Below are positions 20,837-32,900 of a stretch of DNA of 64,000 nt, in pieces. The stretch comes from Echria macrotheca. Its lineage: Eukaryota > Ascomycota > Sordariomycetes > Sordariales > Schizotheciaceae. Below the pieces are notes generated by a model. It saw only the letters and a list, made by a program, of their open reading frames with translations, made no database searches and was not told the DNA's origin. The stretch covers positions 434,001-498,000 of the forward strand of contig MU839828.1 of NCBI GenBank assembly GCA_030411725.1. The letters are read 5' to 3'. How positions within the stretch are numbered: the stretch's first letter is position 1; each line of letters starts with the position of its first letter. The position numbers were made by a program, and so were the translations under genes.

Positions 20837-22566
20837 CTACGTCTGACGTGATCCTGTACTGATGAAAAATCCCTGGAAAGGAACTGCCGTCAGTAGCGAG
20901 TTTTCGTTGAGTTTTTCTAAGTGGTCCAGATACTGCCCTGTTTGCGGCGGATGAGCAAGTGGGAACATCGGCGGAGAGGCATTCTTGCAATAGACTTACA
21001 TGCCACTCTCCACCTATTTGTGAACTCTCTAATTATGCTCTTGAGCAAATCGACGTTTCGCTTGTTCTGGATATCACCACCCTGAATCCATAGACGGTAC
21101 TGCACGATGGCCGCCTGACAGAGAGAGTAGGGAAGATATGGTGAGTGTATCTCAAAGGGGTAACTCTCCTCGCGCTCCTTATAAGCAGCTTCTGCAAATG
21201 TGATAGCACGTAGTGATGTCTCCTCGATACATCGTAGGATCCGGCGTCTCTCTGCTATATCTGTGGACGCTTGACGGAGCATGAACTCGTAAAGCGTGAA
21301 GAGGGCACTGGCATTTATTAGCACTCCATTGACTGTTCAGTCTCGTGTAATAAGGAGAGAGAGGAGGAGGAGAGGGTGCGTCAAACCTGTTACAAACACC
21401 GAATGCGCCGCAGTACTTTCCTATCCTCAGCTCCTCGTCGGCCAGTAAGGGGAGGTAAGAGTTCAGTGTGCGTTCAAGCTGCATTGCCTCCTGGGAATTG
21501 AAACTCGGATCCGGAGTAGGGTCGAAGACACATCGCACAACTCGTCCGGCGAGGTGGGCAATTTGGCACTCTCGCGCCATCTGTCCCACGGTAATGTTGA
21601 ACGGGGTGTCGAGCGAGGGCGGGGCGGAAATGAGAGGCTCGATATCTGCCGGGGTCGAGGTTTCTGACCACAGCAAGTCTTCGATGGGAAGCGGATCCAT
21701 TCGTTCGGGATCCTCCGTCACGAAAAGAGAATCTCCGTTGCAGAGACCAATGAATCTCTCCATGTTGACAATTCCCCACCATGTTCTCTTCTCTTCCTCC
21801 ATGATCAGCCGATCAGCGTCGGGGCCAGCGCTGCGCCACGGCTTCCTGTGAAGGCCGAGTGTGCGTGCTGTCCGTGCAGCGCTGGCGACCGAGACATATG
21901 CTGCCGTGTGAAGCGCATGACCCATTTCGTAGTAGGCAACGAGGACCTTGCAGTGCAGGAGATCGAGAGAGCGAGTATCTACCGCTTCAAGCAGGTTGAT
22001 CAAGTTCTTCACGCTAAGGTAGAGCGAGGAGAGCGCAGTCGTCCTGCGTCCGACAGGGTATTGCTGGATGAGAATGATACCCAGGCACAATACAGCAAAG
22101 TCAGCGCGCAGCCCAGTGGTGAGATGCTGAAGATTCTGTTGGAACCTAAGCTTGGACAGTGCTGGAATGCGTTGGTGCGTTCCCGTGAAGAACTCGGCAG
22201 AGACGGAGAGCATTTCCTCCGATGAGCCAATGATCTGTCGAGCAAAGTCGACAATAGAATGAGGGGCCGCGTCGAGGTTGAACTGACGGGCGTCGAACAA
22301 GGCATCGATGACGCGCTGTCTCGGCAATGCGGACCCTGCCTGGCTCGGCCGCACACCGGTAGCATGTTCGAAATGGGTCTGTATGGTATCCTCTATGTAC
22401 TCGCATTTCTTGCCCAATCTAGGCAGAGACTCGTCACCGTGAATTCTTGTCTGCTGGCTCCTGGTGGTGCTTACCGTGTACAGTTCGAGCAGGACGGCCT
22501 CGTCTTGTTGCACTTCCGCTTCCCCCTCTTGCAAAATGTGCAAGCGTTGACAGATGGTGTGCCCAT
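20837..22566 (-). CDS. Zn2Cys6 transcription factor with fungal-specific domain, 516 aa
   Basis: Four exons: 22566-22475, 22418-21394, 21332-21000 and 20937-20837. The start is fixed by the zinc cluster: after MGTPSVNA comes C-x2-C-x6-C-x6-C-x2-C-x6-C (Cys 9, 12, 19, 26, 29, 36), split by the first intron exactly before LGKKCEYIED. The middle carries the fungal_trans domain, with AARTARTLGLHRKPW and EEEKRTWWGIVNMERFIGLC. The second intron (21333-21393, donor GTAACA) and third (20938-20999, donor GTAAGT) keep the frame; the end reads WQYLDHLEKLNENSLL... to a TAG. It is probably the local regulator of the MFS/oxidoreductase pair and of itself, because its own promoter carries the same CGG inverted repeat. 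Confidence 0.88.
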
Positions 22567-23895
22567 TATCGAAGCCGCTGCTCCTTCAAATGTGAGTAAT
22601 CGACGTTGATGAAGGGGCGGCGGCGAGCTGACGTGGAGCTAAGGCACGGCGTGGGGAATTGGGTTGGGTTTGGAGTTGCGACCCAAACGACGAGGATGAT
22701 GAAGCAGGACTCGGAAAGGGCGGAGATAGAGATCTCATTGCATATGCAAGTGCGGACAAGGATCTTGAAATCAGGGCCTGGTCCGCAGGTTAAGCCTAAA
22801 GCGGCTTAGCACCTGCACCCCGCGCTCAATCAAACATCGCCAGATCCTCCTCCCCGGAATCCTCAAAGCTAACTTTCAGATGTACCATCAGGGCAGACCG
22901 AGTCTCATTACCAAGCGGCTTCGTAACGGCTTTACAGGATAAAATGTCCAGATTGCGTTAACACTTCCGATCCCGCGAAACCAACGCCAATGGAGGGCAG
23001 AAGTGAATACGGGATGTGAGTAAGGTACCTGTTGGAGATTTGGGTCTGTAAGTCACTCGCTCACCACGAGCGAGCGGTCATCTCCGGCTTCTTCGATTCC
23101 GGGATGTTTCAAGGCATCAGGCCAATGACGGGGTCCCTCGGCCCTCAACGCACATAATACAGACCGCATCTCCGTGGTCCTGACTGTCTGTAACAGACTT
23201 GGCTAAATTTGTCGTGTCATGGCGGTGAACTTCAACATGACGGGGCGGCCCTTCTCCAAGTCCTCTCAGCTACCAAACAGCGGGAGATTTTGACTCGCGG
23301 CTAGATCGACAGCAGTAGACCATCCTACCTGAGAGTAAACCATGCCGGATGCATGCTGCGGCCTCATGGTGATCGACTGCAAGAGCCTGGAGTCAGCCAC
23401 CTGTCCCGACATGGCACTAACGCGCGAAAGGTCACATACATTCTCATATTTGGTGACTATTGAGGTGATATTTGTCAGATAAGGTGCTTCCAATTAGACC
23501 GGTCAGCTTAATTCGTAATCCTGGAGCCCATCGGGCTAACCTTTCGGCTCTGTTCAGGTTGAAAATGAAGGCGGTAACTCCTGTGAGAGACATTATCGGA
23601 GCATGTCTACGACGGATACGTTTTGTGATTTGTCATTTGCATTTCGCCCAGATAATGCACTCACTGGAGAAAACGCTAATTTCCCGTGTCGTGGTCCTGC
23701 AGGCTGTTGGATCTTTCCAGGAAGATAAAAGGGGTCTGGTGGTCACTCTCCGGAAGGGTTAACAACTGGGAGTCTCGAGGCTACAAATTCATCAACCCTG
23801 CCCCCAGTTGCATCCTTCAGAACCTAAACATCCACTTCTCGAGAGTCATCTCAGACTTGTTTTCGAACACACTTTGCATTTGCGCTCCCAACATC
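22567..23895. other. Intergenic: regulator promoter and NmrA-like promoter
   Basis: About 1.3 kb between divergent genes. Contains the regulator's CGG inverted repeat (22752-22786) and a separate perfect 7-bp inverted repeat CTCGCTC / GAGCGAG with a 5-bp spacer (23056-23074). No gene seen. Confidence 0.5.
22752..22786. promoter_or_regulatory. GCGGAC..GTCCGC inverted repeat in the regulator's own promoter
   Basis: GCGGACAAGG (22752-22761), 15-bp spacer, CCTGGTCCGC (22777-22786), about 185 bp upstream of the regulator ATG. Both arms are identical to those in the oxidoreductase promoter; only the spacer differs (15 instead of 4 bp). Confidence 0.75.
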
Positions 23896-24849
23896 ATGAC
23901 GAAGAAGATCGTCACCGTCGTCGGCGCCACAGGCAAGCAGGGAACGGGCATAATTGCCGCCCTACCCAAGGACATCTATCACATACGCGGGCTCACGCGA
24001 AACCCCGGCAGTGCGGCAGCGACTGCATTATCATCTCAGGGTGTGGAAGTTGTGAAGACCGACATTGGGAACCTCGACTCCCTGGAGATCGCCTTCTCCG
24101 GTTCCCACATCATCTTCGCTGTCACCGACTTTTACGAGTCCTTTGAGAAGTACGGACCGGAGAAGGCCATGGAGATCGAAACACAGCAGGGCATCAACAT
24201 GGCGAAAGCCGCGGCCGCCGTTCCCACTCTGGAGCACTACATCTGGAGCACGCTACCCAAGAGCTCGGGACCGTTCCACGTGCCGCATTTCGAGGGCAAG
24301 CACAGAGTGGACGAATACATCCGAACCGATGCAGCTTTGCTCGCCAAGACCACCTTCATCATGGTCTGTTACTACGCCGAGAATCTGGCGCTGCCGTCCT
24401 ACCGGCCGTACTGGATCGAGACCGCCAAGAAATATGTCCAGTTCACCACCTACGGCCCTGCCACCTCGGTACCCCTCATCGGAGATGTCACCAAGAACGT
24501 CACCCCTTTCATCAAGGCCATCCTGGACCAGCCGGGGAAGACCAAGAACGGCGCGATGGTGATTGCCAGTTCGGAATCGGTCACTGCCGAGGACTGGGTC
24601 CAGGCCTGGGCGAGGGCCAAGGGCGTGCAGGTCCAGACGGTTCGGATCAGTCGGGACGACTATGACAAGCTGTGGCCGTGGCCGCACTGGGCCGAGGAGT
24701 TTGCGAAGATGTTCGATTTCTTTGAGAATGTTCCGGTGCAGGAGTGGCTTGTGCCGGGACAGCAGGTCTTGACGAGGAATGAGCTCGGGATTACCGAGCT
24801 TGAGAGCTTGCAGGAGTGGGCTAAGAGATATGAACTGCCGAGTATTTAG
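23896..24849 (+). CDS. NmrA-like family NAD(P)-binding protein, 317 aa
   Basis: A single exon. I start it at the ATG at 23896 (MTKKIVTVVGATGKQGTGII), where the Rossmann beta-strand and glycine motif (GATGKQG) begin. The open frame extends further upstream, but that part reads as leader sequence. The body has the NmrA-like pattern: TDIGNLDSLEIAFSGSHIIF, then HYIWSTLPKSSGPFHVPHFE, then FIMVCYYAENLALPSYRPYW. The family includes the nitrogen regulator NmrA and atypical short-chain dehydrogenases. The usual catalytic Tyr-x3-Lys is not evident, so a redox-sensing or isoflavone-reductase-like role is possible. It lies beyond the MFS/oxidoreductase/regulator locus and lacks their promoter repeat, so I do not count it as part of that module. 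Confidence 0.9.
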   Translation: MTKKIVTVVGATGKQGTGIIAALPKDIYHIRGLTRNPGSAAATALSSQGVEVVKTDIGNLDSLEIAFSGSHIIFAVTDFYESFEKYGPEKAMEIETQQGINMAKAAAAVPTLEHYIWSTLPKSSGPFHVPHFEGKHRVDEYIRTDAALLAKTTFIMVCYYAENLALPSYRPYWIETAKKYVQFTTYGPATSVPLIGDVTKNVTPFIKAILDQPGKTKNGAMVIASSESVTAEDWVQAWARAKGVQVQTVRISRDDYDKLWPWPHWAEEFAKMFDFFENVPVQEWLVPGQQVLTRNELGITELESLQEWAKRYELPSI

Positions 24850-25215
24850 ATACATGCCTGTCCTTCATGTCAAGGAAGTTATTCACTTCGTAGAGTTTAA
24901 GGATCAGCAGTTATTTTGTGGAGAGAGGACATCGTATTCCCGCGGTCATCTATAGTCTAGTTATTATTATTTTGGTTTGTTATCAAGTTTTCGTAAGTGA
25001 AACTGCAATTCTCCCAGCCCTATCCACGCAGATCTTAGTCTGTAGGTACATTCTCATAACCGGAGTGATATGTTGTTCCTGATCCGATCTGCATTAGGAA
25101 TTTGGATCAACACGCTACCTCGGGCGACCATGTCCAGACCTGTCCCGAAAAGGCGTGTGTGTGTCTCCCTGCTCGGTCAGAATGGAGAAACGTCTTGTGT
25201 GGTCTGGCGCCATGG
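24850..25215. other. Intergenic between convergent 3' ends
   Basis: 366 bp shared 3' flank of the NmrA-like and NACHT genes. Nothing recognised. Confidence 0.5.
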
Positions 25216-28200
25216 TCACCATGGGTCCGGGATCGGGTCAGTGATGTCCCTGTCGTATTGTTCACCGTCCGAGAGAATCCTAAACCCGTGTGTGGCAGCT
25301 AATCCGGCTAGGAACTCATCCATTTCCACATGGTGGTGATCCTCGGATTCCAGTTCGTTCAACAGTTTCGCGAGCCCCGGAATATAGTACCCCAAGTCCC
25401 CGCGCCCATCCGATATCCACATCTCGGGGTCTTCCGCAAGTCTTATCGTGTTTTGAATGGCAGCAATGATCTCATCGCTGCAATCTCTGCTCTTCGGTAC
25501 GCATACCATGTCTCTCGAGTGTAGTGCTCCGGCAGGCTCTTCCAAGGCTAGTGTCAAGACTGTCGCTGATGCTCGTACGTAGTTTGGTGACGTCTTCATC
25601 GCGTTGGCGAGAACTTCGATGTCGGCCGCGCTGCTGTCCGGGTAGAATTGAGATTGGTCGCAGATACATGAGAATAGTTCAACCAGGAATGTAGCGTTGA
25701 CTTTCAAGATAACCTTTTCAAGCCTCGGGTCCCTGGCCGAGGACGTCTTAGTCCACTTGTGAGGTGAGGAAACCTGGAAGAGTGTATTCCCCCGATGCCC
25801 GGTCCCTCGTTCTGCACCCGGATTGAGAACGCGATCTATAGCCTCGATTTCCATTCCAACCAGAGTATCTCCAAAAAACGAACCACCTTGGCGTAGTAAC
25901 TCTACCAAGCAACGAGGTATAGTGGGATCACTCCTGCTGAGTAGAGATACGCTTAGTTTTAAGAAGGGAATGCTTCCCCTGGTGATAATTTCCCGTCCAA
26001 CTGAGATCGGAGCGATGTCGTATAGGGGACCGGTATCGGTATCGGCAACAAGTTCCAGCAAGCAGGCAATTTTCTCCAGCGTACTATGATACCTAGACCC
26101 GACCTGTGCCCTACAGATCAGGTAATCAATGTAGGCTCCGGAAAATTTACCTGAAGGACTCATGCGTGCTATCTCGACAGGGACCAGCTCCACAAACCCG
26201 TCGTAGACCGCCATCGCAAGGAAACCGTGACTACGACGATCCATGCCGGCTCTCAATGGTGGTCCGCGGGATATCCTTAGGAGTTCTAGTGCCTCGTACG
26301 CTCCTCTATAGGGCCGCATTATTTCTAACGCGCCTTCTATCGACAGCACGCCGTCATGCACCAGGGTGTGAGCCACGTACATGACGTCGACCGACGCCTC
26401 CGCAACTCGCATCTCGCCCCGGCTTAAACCGTACTTGGGATTGACGGCACCATCCTCGAACAGCAGGCGGACTGGCCATGTACCAACTTCTGCTTTGAGC
26501 AGCCTGATAACTCTTTGCTCTAGTGACTGCTGCTCGCCACATCTCAGGATCACTCGGCCTTCAGGTGTGTCCTCAAGAAATTCCCTAGCGGACCGATGGA
26601 TGAATGAAACTTCTCGCGTGTCGGAATTCACCTCCAACAGCCCGGCGCAACGCGTCTCCACTCGTGTAGCAACTCCGTTGGATAGTTCAAGCACAAGATC
26701 TGGCTGGGTCGAGCCATCAACGACAGACTCGGGCAGACTAGGGTCCAGAATCATGGCTAGGTGGAGTGTGGTTAAGCTCAGAAAACGTGGCAGAAAACTC
26801 CTGGACAAACGAACTGTCGGAATCGCATCTAGGGTGTACCGAAGAAACAGGGCTCCTTCCTTCCGGTAGGTCTGCTGATCGTCGTTTAAGCGTTGCCACA
26901 TTTCCTGGTATAGACGATGTAGATCCCTAGGCAGCGCGTTGAGTCTTGCTTGAAGTTCCTCCAGGCTGTCACCACCGGACCAACCCGTCGTGAGACTTTT
27001 GACAGCGAGTGCCACCCAAAGAAATACGCCGTCGGCCTTTTCCAAGAAAGAATTGACAACGCGTTCAGTAGGAGTATACCTTCCCCAGAAGCCGCTATCT
27101 TCAGAAGAGGAGAGATCGTCCAGCCGTATGTTATACTCACGAAGTTTGTCGAGTATATACTTGCGAATACTCGGCCTGGTAAGATCTTGGACCCGAAGCA
27201 AACGGTGCTGTTCCAGATACTTCTTGAGGACAGGCTCGGGCCTGCTGGATACCACCAGCTTCAAGTTGTCGTGATTCAGGCCACGCAGCCGCTGGACCAG
27301 GCTCAGGAGTTCGGGCTGTCCGTCGGAGGGGTCCACCTCGTCCAACCCATCGATGAACATGCAAACGCCATGTGGATGATCTTGAAGGGCAAAGAATAAG
27401 ACATCCTCCAGGTCCCGGTTGGACCAGTCGCTGAGGGACTCCTTGGAATGGACGCGCGGAAATCGCTGGAGGATTTTGCTACAGCCCAGCCGATTCTGTT
27501 GGAGATAGGCCAGAAGCAGACTACACAGAAGACCTTTAATCGTCCGCTGCATCGGCTGGCCAGCCAGCCAGAAAAAGTGTGAGATAATCACGGCATCTGG
27601 GATGACAGTCCGGATAACCATTCCGGCTTCGTCACTGTCGATGAGGAACTTCATTAACGTGCTTTTCCCAGACCCGGCTTTGCCGCTAATCCAGAAGATC
27701 CTCTCAGATGGGGACGCGAGGAACTCGGTGAAAGGGCCGCCGACATCCGATCCCATCGCCTCTGCCTTCAACGACGTGGCGGTTAGCAAAATCTTGTCCA
27801 GAATATGCTACTAGATGACCCACATTCTCATCCTCCTCCGAATCCTCATCTTCTTTAAGGTTCCTGAATATCCACCGACATGTACCATCGTGGGCTTCGG
27901 CAACCTGGTTTCGCCTCTCATTCATAGATTCGTATTTCAGACTCTTCAGAAGCTTCTCGTCCGCCGCTGTGCTCCCCAGTTCCTCCCGCGTCTTGGACGA
28001 CTCGGAAATCACTAGGGCCTTCACATCGCTAATGCCGACCCCCAAAACTCCAGCCTCCTCCTTGATTGCCTCTTTGATCAGCCGGGATTCGTTGCCGACA
28101 AGCTCTTCCAGCCGGGTGTGACCTCGGGACAAGGCTTCAAGAAATGCCTTGATGGAGATGTCCACACCCGAAGTAGCTGCGAGAATCTGTTTTGCGTCTG

Positions 28201-28741
28201 CTTGATGTTTCTTGCTATACCCATTCGCCCAGGATTAGCCATTGGATGAGACATGACGAGAATGCAGGCGGCCTCACTAGATTTGCATGAGCAGGCGCGT
28301 CTCGAGCACCCTTTGGTGGTCCACGAGCGATTTCTCGAGTTTCTCAATGTTCCCTTTCTTCCACCTGGCCTTCAGGACGCTGAGCATGGCTGCAGCGTAC
28401 TTTCCCTTACCGCCGGCCGTTTTCAGCATCATTTTCTTCGCTTCGGCCTCCAGTTGCTTCCCGGCAGCCAGGCAGTCTCGAGCGATGGTCAAAAGGGCCC
28501 TATCGTCGACGTCTCCATTGGGCCTCGGTCCCGACGCGGGAACGGGAGGATCCAGCAACTTTGCCAGCTCGTCGAGAGCCGTGTTCAGGCTTTCCGTCGT
28601 CTTGAGCACCTGCGCGTGTGACTCGGACGCTCCCGTCTCGAAGACGACTTTGCACGCCGACGCTGTCTCGCAGGCGAAGCTGATGGTTTGCATCACATTG
28701 CAGGCGATGCCGAAAATCGCAAGCGCTTCGAGTCCAGACAT
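25216..28741 (-). CDS. NACHT-domain STAND (NLR-like) protein, 1134 aa, three exons
   Basis: Exons 28741-28278, 28214-27824 and 27765-25216. The first junction rebuilds RLLMQIYKKHQADAKQILA. The second (donor GTGGGT, branch TGCTAAC, acceptor TTGAAG) joins EEDEN to AEAMGSDVGGPF and is less certain. The N-terminus MSGLEALAIFGIACNVMQTI matches the HeLo-like N-terminal domain of fungal STAND proteins. NACHT follows with P-loop GKAGSGKST (about 313-321) and Walker B GVCMFIDGLDEVDPSDG. The C-terminal half is helical, without visible ankyrin, WD40 or TPR repeats. Such proteins act in fungal nonself recognition or programmed cell death, with HeLo-like domains as membrane-acting effectors. A retrotransposon starts about 1 kb upstream. 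No stop or frameshift is seen. Confidence 0.88.
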
Positions 28742-29731
28742 TTTGGTAACGCTTAGGTGCTAGGATGATGTCGTACGGGTTTGTCGCGCGTTACTTCTCG
28801 GAATCGGCTCCCAGAAAGGTTTGCCAAAGGTTGGGCACCAACGTCCAGAATTGTCCGGTGCTCTTGAGCGGGGTAGACACCTTGGATCACGCGTTAGGCT
28901 GCCATATGTCGTGGAACAAATCACAGGACGACAACCCGTCCTCGAGGCTTGGGCCGGGAATGGGTTGGGGGTCAAAAGTTCGACCAATCAAGATACAACA
29001 ACGGACCTGATAGGGGGGCACCCGGATTTATTAGATAGGTTTCCGCCCATCTAGGTCGAACCTCCCTATGAAAGGGAATTTCGGCTCGGTATAAATTTCT
29101 CTTGCTTTCTGAAGCCTATAAACTGCACAGGATATTAATGTGTATTAAAAGAAAGTAACTACCTAAGTTATGCGAGGCTGTAGTTCCCGCGGGCAGGTCC
29201 TTACGGGTAGAAACAATAAGCTACATGTAAACGAAACCCAACAAATCCTGACTTCCGGAGAGCAAAAACGCCAAAATCCTACTTGCACCCTTCCCCTCCA
29301 CCCCCGGTTATTTGCAAGTGCGCTGTGAGTTGATCAATCGGCTCAATCTTGTTCGGCGGCGGTACCACCCTATCGGGTTCCCACAACAAATTCAACATAG
29401 GCGGGTAAGTCTCTCGAATTCTGTCAATTTCGGCGGAAGCTTTACACGCTCAAACCAGATCGGTTGCTTATTCCCAAGTTGGATCTAACCGGCCGCCTCC
29501 CGACGTTTCCTTTGACAGCTAAAGCTGATCCATCGTCTTCCAATTCCTGACGTCTACCAAAAACTACCCATTGAGACATTTCAACAGTCTCCAATTTAAT
29601 GAATACCCCCTAAATCCTTGACCTTATTCCCGGCGGCGGTTCGTAGCTGCTCAGGATGAGGTACCTCTGAGCTCGGGCGCCAGTCGAGCTCGGGAATCGC
29701 AGAAGAGTAAGCTCAGTTACGCTGTCGGTTG
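28742..29731. other. Intergenic between the NACHT gene and the retrotransposon
   Basis: About 1 kb of moderate GC containing the NACHT promoter. No gene or repeat recognised. Composition drops sharply to AT-rich after the LTR begins. Confidence 0.5.
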
Positions 29732-29736
29732 AAAGA

Positions 29737-29962
29737 TGTTAGAATGACTGGTGCTGACTCGAAGTAGCCAGAACTGACTAGAAGCTGTAGCAACCACCAC
29801 GTCAGCAATAGTGGCGATAGTTTATGGTGTTAACTCACAAGATTAATAATCACAGCAACTAAAGCCCTGGAAGATTCTCACAAACTAGCTATAAATAAGG
29901 GACTTCCAACCGCTATAAATAAATTAAATCAAATCAAAATTAACACCCTTTTAAATCTAACA
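29737..29962 (+). repeat. 5' LTR
   Basis: 226 bp, beginning TGTTAGAATG and ending ATCTAACA. Differences from the 3' LTR are transitions. The outer, left part keeps G and C bases, while the inner part is depleted of them. Confidence 0.93.
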
Positions 29963-32900
29963 ATTAAAAGTCTTATCTATTTACGCTTACCTAAGCAACA
30001 TTAATTACCTAGCTAAAACCTTAACCCTAATCACTATCGCAACCTTCCACAAAAACTATAACTTCCTTCTAACCTTCCAAATTTTAACCTTTTAAACTTC
30101 CACCTTATAACTCAATTAACCTTATAACCCTAAACAACTTAATCTATTACAACTAATTTTTTTATTAAAACCTTATAATAACTTCAACTAAAATTACATA
30201 ATAAATCTACCTTAACTTATTTAACAATTAAAAGGATTGGGAAAACAAACTTATCGCTAAAACTAAATACAACCTTATCGTTAACAAATTACTAAAAAGG
30301 ATCCCTTTCCTTTTAATATCTAAAAAACTAATTAAAAACAATTTTTATAAATAGGTACCAGCAACTAGCGCCAGCAATTATAATAGCAATACTAGCATTA
30401 GCAATTATAATAATATCGCTACTATTATTATAATAGTATAGCTAATAGCTAAAGTAACTACTATATTAAATATTAAACTATTAACTAAAACCTATTAAAC
30501 TAGTAAACAACCGGTAAAATCCAACTAAAACCCAAATAGTCAATTGGAAATATTAAATTATAAATCCATTATTATTATACTATAATCCTTATTGCTCCCT
30601 AATAACTAATACTAATAACCCAAACCCTTAACTACTATTACTAAATTTAACTAATTAGGATTTAACCTTATTATAACTAAATATAAAAAAGTATAAAGTA
30701 ATAGGAAACCTAATAAAAGAGTACTAACAATATAATAGCCTAAATCGAAACAATAATTAACCTATAGTATTACGTTAACTACTATTAAACCATTAATAAT
30801 ATTAATACCTAATATAAAAGGCTAAAGAACTTTTTATTTTCTATATTAACTTTAAATTATCAAAACGCTACTAGGTCTTATAAAAAAGTAATAAAACCCT
30901 TAAAAAAAGGAGATAATATCCATTTCTAACTCTTTAAATAGGTTAATATAATAGCTTTAATTAATAAAAGGTAAATATTAATAGTAAAAAATACTTTTAA
31001 CTAAGTCCCTAATTTTACTAACGCTATATAAACCGTATAATTAATCTAATTAATTACTTTCCTAATTAACTACGCCTTTATTATTACTAATAATACTATT
31101 TTTTATTAAAAAATAGTTAATTAATTTATAACCTTTCTAAATATAATAAAGGACTTAAGGGCTTAAAAGCTTTAAATTACTAAAGAATTCTTTAAATTTA
31201 CTTTTAACAAAAAAGGACTTAAAACAAACGGATCTAAAAAAAAAAAAAAATTTAACAAATCTAATAACCGGAAAAATAAATACTAATCCAATTCCTTAGC
31301 TTAAAACTAATTAAAAAAATAATATATAAACCTTAAAAAGTTAGAAAAAAGGTTTGGATTAAAAACCCCTTACCCTATATATAGCTAATTTTATAAGCTA
31401 AAAAAATATTTTTATACCTTCCCTAAACAAATAACTAACTAATTTACTAAAAACAAAGTTATTACTATAAAAGCAAAAAAGAACCTTCTAAATCTAAAAT
31501 TAACCAGTAAAATTAAAAATCTTTAAAAGAAAAAAACTACCGATTATTAACTCAACTAGTTAATTAAAATAACCTAAATATTTTTCCTAACCAAAAAGTT
31601 CAAAGTATTTTTAATAACTTTAGGCTATAATTCTAAACTATTTTAAAAATTAAATAATCTTCTAAATTACCCCCTAAAAAATAATATAATCTTTAATTCA
31701 GGGTTATTTATTTATATTATAAATAATAAATACTAACTTACTAATTACTAATTAGTAAAATATAGGGATTTTTTATAAACCAAATTATAACTAATTTTAA
31801 TAAAAGGCTATAATAACCTTATTATCTAAGTTAAAAAACCATATAGACTTTAATTATTAAAGTTTAAAGATATAGCCTATTGTAAAGATTTTGCTTATAA
31901 CGTAGCCTCCTTATAGCAATTACAATTATATAGCCTTTAATAGAACAATAATCCCGAAAATAATTATTTACGCCAAAATACTAGATTTATTATATACTAT
32001 TTTATTAATTAATATAATTAATAGGTATTAAAAGATAATAATAACAAAAACAACAATTCAAAAGCTCTAACTTCTTATTACTTCTATTAATAAGCATTAA
32101 AATTAATCGCTAATACCGTAGAAACTATATACTAACACCTATAACTTAGCTACCTTAAACCCAATACCCTAAAACACCTAATTAACCAGGTAATAAAGAT
32201 AAAAATAAAGGGTTTAATAATAGTAAAATATAATTATTATAGTATTATAAAAGTAAAATAACAAAATTAAAAGAAACTATAAAATTATAATAAGGGTTTA
32301 AATAAGTAAATAACTATAAATCTATTTAAACTAATTAATAAATACAAAAAATTAAAATATCTTCTTCTTTTAACTAATAAATAATCTAAAATTATTTAAA
32401 ACTATTATTTACTAATAAAAAAAAGCAAATAACTATAGCTATTTAGAATCTTCTCCTAACTTTAAGGAACCAATATAATCTTACCCTTTTATTTTTCGAA
32501 TTAAATAATAAATTTAACTATAAAATAATTACTTTTATATTACTAAAAGGAACTATTTTTAAACCCTTATTACTATATATACTATTACAAAATAACGGCG
32601 CTAAGCGCTTAAAGGGTATAATATTCGCAAAAATCAGAACTATAATAATAAACTCCAACTTACTATATAAATTATAACCGGAGATTATTAAAACCGCTAT
32701 ATATCTATATAATTATACCCTTTAAAAAGTTTCTAATTAAAAAACACTATACAATTAATTCTACACGTAAATATAACTTAAGTCTAAAATTATTATAAAA
32801 AATCAAAAGCTTAACGGTAATTATCTTTAAATCTACGGTTTTAAAACCTTTATATTAAAAAAAAAGTATAAAAGAAAAAAAGGGGAATACTTTTTTACAA

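Noticed and set aside
2177..22566. LaeA-like gene, transporter, reductase and regulator as one secondary-metabolite cluster
   Set aside because: No backbone enzyme (PKS, NRPS, terpene cyclase) lies in the window and unrelated genes intervene over 13 kb; only the 17.2-22.6 kb trio is linked by promoter motifs.
23056..23074. CTCGCTC-ACCAC-GAGCGAG perfect inverted repeat
   Set aside because: Only 7-bp arms, single occurrence, no neighbouring copy; kept as a note, not called a regulatory site.
4683..28741. HET gene and NACHT gene as a paired sensor-effector locus
   Set aside because: They are 18 kb apart with many unrelated genes between and share no promoter or sequence feature.
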